Positions 1-10,248 of a DNA stretch of 64,000 nt are shown here, piece after piece. The stretch spans positions 27,933,934 to 27,997,933 of the forward strand of contig NC_045138.2 in NCBI RefSeq assembly GCF_008831285.2, read 5' to 3'. Every line of letters begins with the position of its first letter. Within the stretch, counting starts at the first letter, position 1. Origin of the DNA: Nymphaea colorata. Lineage: Eukaryota; Streptophyta; Magnoliopsida; Nymphaeales; Nymphaeaceae. The notes under the pieces were generated by a model. It was not told the DNA's origin. It saw only the letters and a program-made list of their open reading frames with translations, and did not search any database. The position numbers and the translations under genes are program-made.

Positions 1-304
1 TAAGCAAAGCATTCGATGCGTAGATCTTCGTTTTAAAGATAACTAACAAAATAATTATCACTTCATATATTTAGTGTAATACTACATACATCAAAGAAAG
101 CCCCTGATTATGCTGCAAACATGACGGATTGGTCCTGCAGCAACCGTCCTTTCTTCCTACTACTCCAGATTACTGTGAATCCCATTATTTTGGATACAGA
201 AATTGCTGTCCTGCTACGACCAGGCAACATTTACTCAAATGTGTGTCTTCAGATTTCATAAAACCTTGGACAGGACGCATTTCCTTCGACGCACTAATGT
301 TGCA
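1..304. other. 3' flank of receptor kinase gene A
   Basis: Non-coding stretch just downstream of the stop codon of gene A. It is visibly homologous to the 3' flanks of genes C (about 27370-27653) and D (about 58373-58656), so it belongs to the duplicated gene block and probably holds the 3' UTR. Short open frames here have no recognisable domain. Confidence 0.6.
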
Positions 305-3300
305 TTACCGTGCTGAAGGATAAACAATAGAATCCAAGTTCAGATCAGCACCACCACTTAATGATACTGATCTTGGCATTGATCCACTGGATGGACTTCT
401 TTTCACTCGGTGAGTTTCGATGTTCATGGCCTCCATCAGTTCATTCACAACCTCTGTCATGGTAGGCCTTGCGATTGCCTTGTCTGCAGTGCACGACAGT
501 GCCGTGTCTGCAACCTTCCACATGGAAACGGTATCATAGGAGCCTTGCAGCCTTGGATCTACTATGCTGGCAATTTCTCCTCTCACAATTTTGGGCGTCA
601 CCCATTGAAGGATGTGAACTCGGTTTGATCCCAGAGTGAATATAGCATGCCTACCAGTGATGAGTTCAAACAGGACTACCCCAAAGCTGTACACATCACT
701 CTTTTCTGTAAGTTTGCTTGTGTTGTAGTACCTATAACAGAAAGGAGAAAGTTGAGCAACAGACATCCAAGTTATATGTGTGTGTTGCATGAGCAAGAGA
801 GAGAGCCGATAAAATGAAAATGCATAATAAAATTTGGGGACAAGAAGTCTCCTAGATACAAGAACAAACCACATGAGAGAGAGAGAGAGAGAGAGAGATA
901 TTTGAACATACTCAGGGTCTATATATCCAGGTGTCCCAGCGACTGCTGTTGACATATGCGTAATATCATCTTTAATACCGGTTTTTGATAAGCCAAAATC
1001 TGCCAATTTTGCTTCCAGATTACTATCTAATAGGATGTTAGTGGTCTTGACATCTCTGTGTACTATGGGCGGCCTGCATCCTGAGTGGAGATATTCAAGG
1101 GCTGCATTCCAAAATATTCCAATTCACATATATATCCAGATGTGGATAATGAAATCTAAGAGTTGGATATATTTTAGTCAAACCTGCAGCAACATTGAGA
1201 GCTATTTGCAATCTTTGCTTCCAATCTGGTGTATATGTTTCCTCTGCAAGAAGGGTTTAAACCATTTTTAGTCAAATCTCTCTGTGTACACGCGAATGCG
1301 CACTCTTCTTTTGCCTTTTCCGCTGAAATTGGGGAGACGGCTGAGGAACAAGTGCAACAGGGGATAATATCTAACATTTTATTATGGGGAACATGTGGGA
1401 CAATAAACATTCATCCTCAAGGACAGCAAGTTCCGACATGCTTGAAGAACCCGTTGGTGAAGTTTGCCCCACTCCAAAAGTATATATATCAGCATGTTTA
1501 ATAAGCTTGAGCAGAATATACAGTTTATGTTTTACAGAGTACCTGAGAGTAGCTCCCGAAGATTGCCTCTTTCCATGTACTCATAGACTAAGATCAATTT
1601 CTCATCTTCGTCACAGAAGCCAACAAAAGATGCCAAGTACTTGTGGTGAACTTTCATTAAGAGCTCAACCTGGGGTGGCAGGCAACAATTCGTTGTGGGC
1701 AGTTATTAATACATTTCCCCCTATGCATTGGCAATAAAACTTGGATCTTTTGCCTTGAGAAGGAAAAATAAAAAAGAGATTATTTTAGCGTACACACCTC
1801 AGCAGTATATTCCTTGATTCCTTGTGGAAGAGATCTTGTCATTGTCTTAACTGCAACTTCCTTGCCATCTCTTAGAAGTCCATAATAAACACTACCATAT
1901 CCTCCTTTGCCTATAGCTTTCTGAAAATCATTGGTGATGTGCGCAATTTCTGCATATGAGAAAGTGCGGCCTCTTCCTTCAACTCTTTTATTTTGTGGGA
2001 TCGGAGAATCATCTGGTACCAAAAGTTGCCGTTCAATGCGTGATACAGAGAAAAAATAACTTCAGCGTTGCTGCAAACTCATTCATTCAGCAAGATACTT
2101 TCGCTCTATAAACCATCGGAAAACGACAATCACACGAACTCAAAACTTAGCAATAATGTTGAGCATGATTTGGTTGTCCTTGTCTTCGTGCAATCCTTTG
2201 AACATTTTACTAGACAATGGCCTCCTTAAGACCGATATTCAAGATTGGGCATATGGGAGGGAGATCCTCACCCCGTGGCTTTCTCTTTTTCTTCATCATG
2301 ATGAATGCTGAGGATAGTGACATGAACACCACCAAAGTTGTCGCCACCGCCACTGCAATTATAATGTTTCTCTTCTTGACGCTCTTTCGACCTTGTTCGC
2401 AAGGGACTTGCCCGCAAATCTGAGCGTTGCTATCAATGCTTCAATCAGATTAAAGAAAGCACAAGGAAAGTTATTTGATGACAATCAAAACAGAGCAAAA
2501 TGGTATTCTAAGTATTTATTTTGATTAAATAGCAAACCTTAATGTGAGCTGCCCACTATCTGCTCGTTCTTGCAATTTGCTGGGAAGTGATCCGGATAAA
2601 CAATTGCATGATAAATCACTAAAAGCACAGATACTTGATGTACATTAGATCGTGCTTGTGACAGCGAGCATCTATTTCATACAGAAGTCATGTAAATTGA
2701 GAACTCTTCTTGGGCAGTAGAATACTTACAGATTCGTCAAATAGGGAAGCTCCTGTAAAAAAGATGGAATTGGTCCATCGAGGTTGTTTCTTGCTAGGTT
2801 CCTAAAAGAGGAGAGAGGATCAGGGGCTAGAAGGAGAGGCAAGTTAATGATGACAATGATGAGGTTGAGCTACAAACTTGGAAGCTAAATAAGGGCGTCA
2901 GGTTCATCACTGGACTTACAATTTCTGGATTTTTGTCAATTGAGAAAGCAAATTGCTAACTGCGCCACGTAGCCCACTATTCGAAAGGTCCCTGCAGATG
3001 AAACATTGAAACCTTCACTCATAAAACCCATTGGTACTGCACAAGGCTCCATCAAAATTAACATTTTTATGGATGAATAGGAGCTCTCACAGAGAAACTA
3101 TTCTTGCTGCTGAAGTATTATCGTAGCTACAATTCAGCCCATCCCAAGGAGAATTCTGAGGCAAACAGGGATCGGCTTTCCAATTTTTCTTTACACCATA
3201 GAAAGTTTTGATGGCCTTGATGGCGTCAACTGCAAACAGGAATCCAAAATTAAAATACGAACCAGAAAAACAAAATGTTTTTGACCAGCTCTACTTAGTA

Positions 3301-5318
3301 CTGTACACCATGGATCGACCAAACATACGTAGAGAACGGTCTAACTAAAAATCAGACCATAAATTGATTGAATTCTCATGAGCAATTGGACAAGGAAACA
3401 ACGAAGGAATCTGAAAAGGCCTCAATCACGTACGTACCATCTCCACTAAGAGTTGCAGATTGACTGGGCTCGATGACCTTAAAGACCTCAAATGCATTCA
3501 GGATTGGACCATAATCAGAGTCACTTGTCACTCCTATGGAAAACGAATACCGGGGATAGTTCATAGGGTTGGTGGAAAAAACTGCCAAGCTGTTAAGGTA
3601 ATCTGGAGTGAGGGGATTAACAAAATTAGCATCATTCAACTTTACAGTAATATTCCTTTTGCCTGTTATACTCAACAGCTCGGCGAAGTCGGCTACGAAA
3701 TAATAGCGAGCATCAGGTTCTCTAGGCCACGTTATGAGTATGGGAGAACTGTTCGTGGTCGCGGCTGTCTGCATTACAGCTGAAGGCAATCCGAACCGCC
3801 GGTTCCTATCTTCGTTCACAGTCTGAGTTGTGCTGATAGGAGTGCCATATGAACCTTTATCTGGGGTCCATATCCTGTCATGAGGATCATCTGGATATCT
3901 GTATCACAACCATCAGCATGAAGTCATGAACCAGTCGTAAGGTATGTCATTCGGCATCGATGCACATTGCAAAGAAAAGAAAAAAGAAGATAAGAAAGCC
4001 ACCTTATTTCCCTGGTTGCCCCAACATCTATCCTCATCAACGTTGACAGTGCAATGGAGGCATTGACAAGATAAATGATGCCATCATTAAGGGGCCGAAG
4101 CTCCAAAGCCGAGATGAAAGGCACGTACCCCGTGGTCTCGACAAGGCACACGCTCATGGATGTCGTCATTGCGTGGCTGCTAAACTCAGTCCAATGCATA
4201 TGAGTCGCATTATCCAACTTGATGGTCTCCCAAAAATCAACCCCAAGGTAGAGGTCGAAGATGGCTGTAGCATTACTTGACCCTCCCTCATAATTGCCGT
4301 ACATGAAGTATGCTCGGACCAGATAGTTGGTTCCTTGGTCCACTAGCAGCGTGTAGCAGTTCCTCTTGTAATGTGGAAAATATCTAAGCGTCCGATAGAT
4401 CTTAGGCGCATCAGGGAGGAGAGTAGGATCAAGTTGATGGTTGATCCCACCCTCTATGAATCCGCTATCGGAGACGTAGTCGAGATTGATGTCACTGGTG
4501 TAGCTTGACTTGTCTTCTTCGAGTCCGCAGTCAATACTGATGAAACCTGTCCACAGTCAACTTCATCGATTGGTTACATGATATATATATAGTAAATTTT
4601 ATTGCAGGGCTCAATGGATCATCATCCATCTCGTACCACACATCTTTGTTCCATTAGACCTTATCTGTACTCACAATTTCACGCTCTAGAGAAAATTAGT
4701 TTTCGTAGCAGAGACTTCAAAAGATCCGTTGGCTAGTGCATCTAAATCATGGGGGCCGTAGAGAAACTCAGGTCGTTAGCCCACCGGTCCTGGGCCTCAT
4801 CTTGGATGCGTCACCCACATGGCAAAATCCCGTTGACCAACACCAATGGATCCAGTTACCACCCCTGTCAGCAGGTTCAAGCCATGCTGGGTTAGCGACC
4901 AATATTACATCAGATCAAACCGGGGTCTCGTTGAGACTTCCAGAGATACCGTTCACCGCTTCAAACACAAGAAGCACCATAAAAGAACCCTAGCACAACG
5001 TGAATTCGTCCATTATCTCATGGTGGACACCAAGGGATCCTAATTATAGGGGAAAAGAACGGAGGCAGAATCAAGACACTAGCGGACGCCCGCCAGTGGT
5101 TGCAGAATATCACTTGGCCTTCCGGTGAAGGAGCAAATTCTTGATAAGCGAGTGAGAGATAGAGAGAGCCTGATCAAGAATAGAAATGAGAAGATCCAAT
5201 CAACACGGTGGGGAGGGATCGGAGGGGTGTTCTTACCTTTCTGGGCAGCAACAAGGAGCAGAGTAGAAGAGTGGCAGAGCAGAAGGAAGATACCAAAAGG
5301 GTTGATCATCGTAGACAT
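305..5318 (-). CDS. Gene A: malectin-like LRR receptor Ser/Thr kinase (LRR-RLK subfamily I), complete
   Basis: Hand-spliced as 13 exons: 5318-5237, 4546-4003, 3898-3438, 3229-3091, 2991-2920, 2801-2730, 2618-2538, 2438-2272, 2012-1798, 1669-1543, 1243-1184, 1101-912, 731-305. All introns are GT-AG and phases agree, giving 878 aa, normal for the family. Residues 1-27 are a signal peptide (M-S-T-M-I-N then a Leu-rich core). About 28-362 is the malectin-like ectodomain. ADPC lies at 381-384, followed by three 24-residue LRR exons to about 484. The membrane span is about 509-532, followed by K-K-K-R. The kinase has a complete P-loop G574-x-G576-x-x-G579, Lys595, H688-R-D690, Asn695 and D708-F-G. 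The protein ends P-S-A-R. By family knowledge it is a plasma-membrane receptor phosphorylating Ser/Thr. The start was chosen at the signal-peptide Met. An in-frame upstream ATG at 5394-5396 would add 26 residues. No lesion was seen. Confidence 0.92.
875..898. repeat. (GA)n microsatellite in intron 12 of gene A
   Basis: About 12 GA units lie inside the last intron of gene A. On the minus strand they create a spurious Ser-Leu run in open frames. Intron 12 of C and D carries a longer GT/GA tract at the same place. Confidence 0.85.
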
Positions 5319-5450
5319 CGGCAGCGCCAGATGCTGTTTATCTGCGACCTCTCCCGTATGAACAGAGACGGCTAACTTCTTATACTTGAAAGCCATTGAC
5401 GACTAGCATCTTGTAACTGAGAGCCATTGACGGCATCTTGGAACAAGTCA
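5319..5450 (-). promoter_or_regulatory. 5' leader of gene A with an imperfect ~30-bp duplicated motif
   Basis: Immediately upstream of the gene A start, two tandem copies of a motif resembling GTCAATGGCTCTCAGTTATA occur on the minus strand (about 5380-5440). The same doublet precedes other signal-peptide exons in the window at 15100-15160 and 35745-35805 (minus) and 16519-16577 and 38820-38878 (plus). This conservation suggests 5' UTR or promoter sequence. Which part is transcribed cannot be told from the sequence. Confidence 0.45.
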
Positions 5451-6640
5451 ATCCGCTCTTAAAGATGGTTAGATAGATGTCGCCATCCACTAGTAAGGCC
5501 ATAGCTTCGTCACATGGCTGACTGCAGGGGCATTTTCTTTTTTCTTCCTCCCAGTGTACACTATTTTCTATTCGTTTCCAACTTCTTGTGTTTTCTTTTT
5601 CATCTCTTCTTGAATCAGAAATATATTAATCATTTGCCATCCGCGTAGTTGACTTGAGTTGTCGAGAGCCCAATATCAATTCTGCTTCATTATTTGTGGT
5701 GAATTTCTAAGGTCGACTTCCACCAGTGAAAGTGTAGAATAGTCATTTAGAGCTGGGCCACAAAGAAACCTTCTACAAGGAAAGAAACCATGGAATAGTC
5801 GCTTGTCGTTCTCAGATCAATCGTCTTTGTGAGTGTGACCAATTGACATAAATTATATAGCCAAGTAGTTCGACTGGAGAAAAGGAGTTCTGACACATTG
5901 TGTCTTCTCATAGTTGCAGAGCCCGTTCTAGTTAACAAATTGTGCATTAATCGGATTAGTTTGGTGCTGTTTAATCATGGTTAATATGCTCATGAAGAAA
6001 ATCATGATTGTTCTGCCATGGCCCATGCTGCCCCTCTTTTTCTTTTTCCTTTTTTTTTTTTTCCCTTCAAAACTCCCTATCATTCTTTCTGTTTCTCTCT
6101 TAGAATGCTTGATGGAGGATTCCCAACCCTCTTTCTTGCCTGGCACTTGGTGACGTTTGCTCAGAAATGTGAAGAAACGTTGGTGACGTGAAGCCTTATT
6201 TATCTCACGAGTAGTGAACGAAATGGGAACAGTTTTACATGAAGACGATCTAATCAATGAGAAGAAACTCTGTGTTCTCTGAATATACATGTTCAAAAAT
6301 ACTGTATATTTGTTTCAAAACATATGGATGGCTTTGATTATTTCTACTCCGTGCTCAAGACATTTGGATGGCTTTTCTATTCCTTGGAAAACAGAATTAC
6401 AGATTTACAGAAACAGAAAAAAAACAAAATGGACCCAGCTTTTTGCTGGTGTACAGTAAAAGGGCACTTAAATTTAAAGTAACATATTCAAATCTCTCCC
6501 CTCAAAGCTGTGCCCTTTGAAAAGCAAAAAGAAAAGCCTTCACAAACTTTTAGCCGAACGTTAGTTAATCCCCAAGAAGTAGGGAAGCAACCAGAATAAC
6601 TTGCATAACATTAAAAAGGGCGCATGGCAATTAATTTGAG
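5451..6640. other. Intergenic upstream of gene A; no gene recognised
   Basis: AT-rich spacer. Roughly 5480-5940 is homologous to 36060-36520, upstream of another broken first exon, so it travelled with the gene block. The open frames (for example a Lys-rich one near 6000-6290) are low-complexity and have no domain. Confidence 0.5.
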
Positions 6641-7047
6641 ATGGGGTTGCACAACGAGTCCAGCCAGATCAAGCTTGATTCAAATTTGTAAGTCTAAACT
6701 TAGACTCGAACTTTGCTCATATATAAACGAGTATCATTGAAATGTTAAACGACCCGAGTTTGAGTTGTAAGAACTCAACTCGACTCAACTACATAATAAA
6801 TGTTGAATTATAATTAAAAAACAGTTAAACAAGTATCAACTAATGAGTTAATCAAGTTAAACATGTTAACAAGTTAAAAAAATAAGATATGCTTAACATA
6901 AATGAGTTTAACCAGTTAAACGAGTCGAGTTCGAGCTCGACGTTGTATTATCAAGTCAGCTCGACTCATGGTCCAGTTCTAGTTTTTTGAGCTGAGCCGA
7001 GTTCAAGCTGACTCAACTCAATCTCGATTCAGCTCGTGTGCAGCCCT
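6641..7047. mobile_element. Small hAT-like MITE rich in ACTCG/CGAGT motifs
   Basis: A roughly 407-bp non-coding unit. Its ends are imperfect inverted repeats: the left end reads GGGGTTGCACAACGAG and the right end, reverse-complemented, reads AGGGCTGCACACGAGC. It is flanked by near-identical 8-bp direct repeats (AATTTGAG at 6633-6640, AATTTAAG at 7048-7055). Subterminal short CGAGT-type repeats are typical of plant hAT elements. It has no transposase and would depend on an element elsewhere. Confidence 0.6.
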
Positions 7048-7079
7048 AATTTAAGGGCGTCCCGGTTTTCCTGTTGTTC

Positions 7080-7960
7080 CCATAGCCTGTTTGTCCATAA
7101 GCTAATAGAGGCACCTGCGCATGCTAGCTACGAACTGCCTCATTCTGTCTACAGCCAACCAGAAACATACTGAATATATTGGGAATATCTTTAATTTGTA
7201 AATGTTATGAATGTGGTTCACAGTTTTTTGCCATAAATCAGAAGTAAAAAGAAATCTTTCTAAAATGCACCAAATTGATTTTGCTTTCTATATGCAGTCA
7301 GCACCATTTATTTAGCTGCAGCTCCTGTAATTAAGTCTGAGCAATGGACCCAGGCACTGGACAGGTACTCGGAGCCCACCGGATTGGGTCCGGATCTGAA
7401 CTCGAAAAAGCTGACCCAGGTCGGCCCGATGGAGCTCGATTCGGTCAGATGGGGCTCGATTCGACCTGATGGGGCTCGATTCGACCTGATGGGGCTCGAT
7501 TCAATCTGGTTAATAATTTTTTTATTTTTTTATTATTTTTATTTAATAATATAAATTATAAAAATATATTTTATAATTAAAATTTTTTATTTTATATTTT
7601 TTAAAAAATATATTAAAAATGTTTTTTATTTTAATCGGACCAAGTCCAGGCTTAGGTATCGGGTATCGGAGCCAGCCAGTGCTCGGGTGCCAGGGTTTCA
7701 CAGGGTTGGGCCGGCCCCGCCCAGCCCGATGCGCAAGTCTACCTGTAATCCTTGACTGAGAATACCAAGGTCTTAGTTGTAGATGTGGATTACACATTTA
7801 TTCTTCTTAATTGGAAATTTAGAACGATTGCTTGCATTCATATGTCAAATTGTCAATTTGGGCTTCCAAGGGCAATGATTTGGTCTGATGTACTTCCTTT
7901 TTTTGCTTTATTTTGATTATCTTAAAGGCCTACTACTCAGCCTTAGACAAAAGCGTATTC
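7080..7960. other. Block homologous to the spacer downstream of pseudogene H, split by a GC/AT-rich insertion
   Basis: Sequence at 7080-7340 and 7745-7960 matches the spacer at about 25260-25640, so it is an older copy of the same intergenic DNA. Between the two halves, 7345-7745 is a GC-rich/AT-rich/GC-rich insert that looks like another non-coding hAT-type element; exact ends and target duplication were not resolved. No gene seen. Confidence 0.5.
7428..7507. repeat. Four tandem ~20-bp repeats
   Basis: Four head-to-tail units of about 20 bp with core GATGGGGCTCGATTCGACCT start at 7428, 7448, 7468 and 7488. The first and last are diverged. They form the left subterminal part of the GC-rich insert at 7345-7745. 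Confidence 0.85.
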
Positions 7961-9429
7961 CTCTTGGGCAGTAGTATACTTACAGGATTGTTCAAATTGG
8001 GCAGCTCTTGTAAAAAAGATAGATTTTCTCCATCGAGGTTGTTTCTTGACAGGTTCCTACAGGACGAGGAGTGGCAGGGGTGATGATGATGATGGCGACG
8101 TTGAATCGCAAACTACTTAGAGCAAGGTGGCTGCTAATTGGACCATGTAGCCTGCTACTTGAAATGTCCCTGCAAATGAAACCTTATGTCATGAACATTG
8201 GTATAGTGAACAAGAACCTGGCCCAGCCAAATTAACATTTTTGAAGAAGGAGACGAACTCTCACAAAGAAACTATTCTTGGTGCTGAAGAATTCTGGCAG
8301 CTACAAGTCAACCCATCCCTTCTGAGGCAAACAAGGATCGGCTTTCCAATTTCTCTTTATCCCGTAGAAATCTTTGATGTTATTGATGGAGTCAACTGCG
8401 AACAGGAAACCGAAAGTAAAAATAAAACGGAATTTATATGGAAAATATGCTACTGGATGGGAACTATATATTTAATAACTTCAACCAATGACCCTCGTCA
8501 TGTTATAAAAGTCCAGTACTGATTTTCTCGTGATATAAGCTTCAAGAAAGAAGCTACGTACCGTCCTGGGTTTGAGTTGCCGACCCACTGGGCTGAACCA
8601 CCTTGAAGACCTCGAACGCGTTCAGAATGGGGCCATAGCTCGTTTTTTCAATTGCCAAATGTGAGTTGGTTTGTTAATGCTTTCTAAAACCAGAGAGGCC
8701 GTCTGAAGGGAGGATGAGTGGCCTCTCTTATAACCACCACCTTTAAATTAAAAAAAAAAATTTAAAAAATAGCAAAAAAATGAGCAGTTACCTTATTTCT
8801 GCAGTCGCTCCGCCGAGTCAGTAAACTTCTTATAAAGGAGGTTACGGGTACGATCTGGGAGTTGGAGAGGTCGGAGCTCCAAAGCGGAGATGAAAGGGAC
8901 AGCGGCGGTGGTTTTCACAAGGCATACGCTCATGGTCGTCGTGTTCGCCCGGCTCCCAAACTCCGTCCAGTACATATGAGTTGCGTTGTCCAACTTGATG
9001 GTGTCCCAGAAATCAACACCCAGGTAGAGGTCGAAGCTGAGCGCAGCGTTACTTGCCAGCACTCCGTCATAATTGCCGTGCATGAAGTATGCTCGCACCA
9101 AATAGTTGGTTCCGGGTTCCACTGGCAGCGCGTAGCAATTTCTCTGGTAATCAGGAAAACATCTGAGCGTCTGGTAGATCTTCGGGATTTTTTTGGGAGC
9201 AGCATCAATTTGCTTGTTGACTCCGCTGTCTATGAATTCATTGTCTTAGACGTAATAGAGACCGATGTCACTGGTATAGGTTGAACCGTCCGGGACACCG
9301 CAATCGATGCTGAGAAACCCTGTTACTTACGAATGAGGACAAAAAAAAGTTAAAGTTTGGGAAACTATACCCTTTTTGACTCCCCGTTTGTTAGTGACTT
9401 CATATACAAGTCGTGGTGAGGATGTGAAT

Positions 9430-9664
9430 CGGGCTGTGCACCGAAGCTGAGTTAACTCTACATCGACTCGAACTCGCTCAATAAACTTGACTCAAACTAG
9501 ATTCGTTTATTAAACGAGTTGCGTTCGAGTTAATAAATGAACTCGACAACTTAAACCAGTAGAGTCGAGTTCGAACGGACTCAAGTTCGAGCCAATTTCA
9601 AGTTCCTTTCAAGACACTTGAGTGGAGTTCAAGCGGACTCAACTCGGCTTGAACTCACTCTCTA
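9430..9664. mobile_element. hAT-like MITE in intron 1 of pseudogene B
   Basis: A roughly 235-bp CGAGT/ACTCG-rich unit bounded by the direct repeat GATGTGAAT at 9421-9429 and 9665-9673, with weak inverted ends (GGGCTGTGCACC at the left). The orthologous unit sits at the same place in intron 1 of C (32225-32471) and D (62863-63139), so it inserted before these genes duplicated. Confidence 0.6.
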
Positions 9665-10248
9665 GATGTGAATAAGTGGAAAAGATCCTATCGTCGATCT
9701 GATTTCGATTCATTTAATCAAAATTGATCAAGAAACTCCATTCTAATTATTAGATAAAATCGGCTTCACATGCAAAATACATTCTTATAACCAGATTTGA
9801 ACTCAAGGCCGAAATTCAATTAAACTATATATACATGCCAAACAATTAAGAAATAGGAAAATTATTAAAAACCATACCATATAGATTTTTTAACTAAAAG
9901 AATGACTACCATGTGGCGCTCTTATGAAGTCGAAGGAGGATCAACCGGCACGGCGGTCAAATCAATCAAAGTTTCACGGCTGTATTTCCTATCAAGAAGC
10001 TGGGAGACATTATTTCGAAACTGGTTCGCAGTTTTTGAGTCCCGAGATCACTAATCATCCTCCAAAAAAAGAAAACATGGTCTGCCTCATTTTTTTAAAG
10101 AAAATTGGGACAGACTAGACACATTTTTGAGGGCTGAATTTCGTCATCCAGGTCATTCCAGAGATGCCGTTAGGAGTACCCTAGCTCGATCTCAGTTTGT
10201 CCATTATAACGAAAAAAATAAAAAAAGAATTAGAACACTAGCGCTCGC

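Noticed and set aside
7428-7507. Regular ~20-bp repeats that might suggest a CRISPR-like array
   Set aside because: Units are contiguous without spacers, in plant nuclear DNA, within a transposon-like insert.
8862-9284. 140-aa plus-strand open frame (and similar ones at 31648-31989 and 62289-62627)
   Set aside because: Exact antisense of exon 2 of the malectin-like receptor genes. The repeats of the frame simply follow the duplicated exon, and it has no domain of its own.
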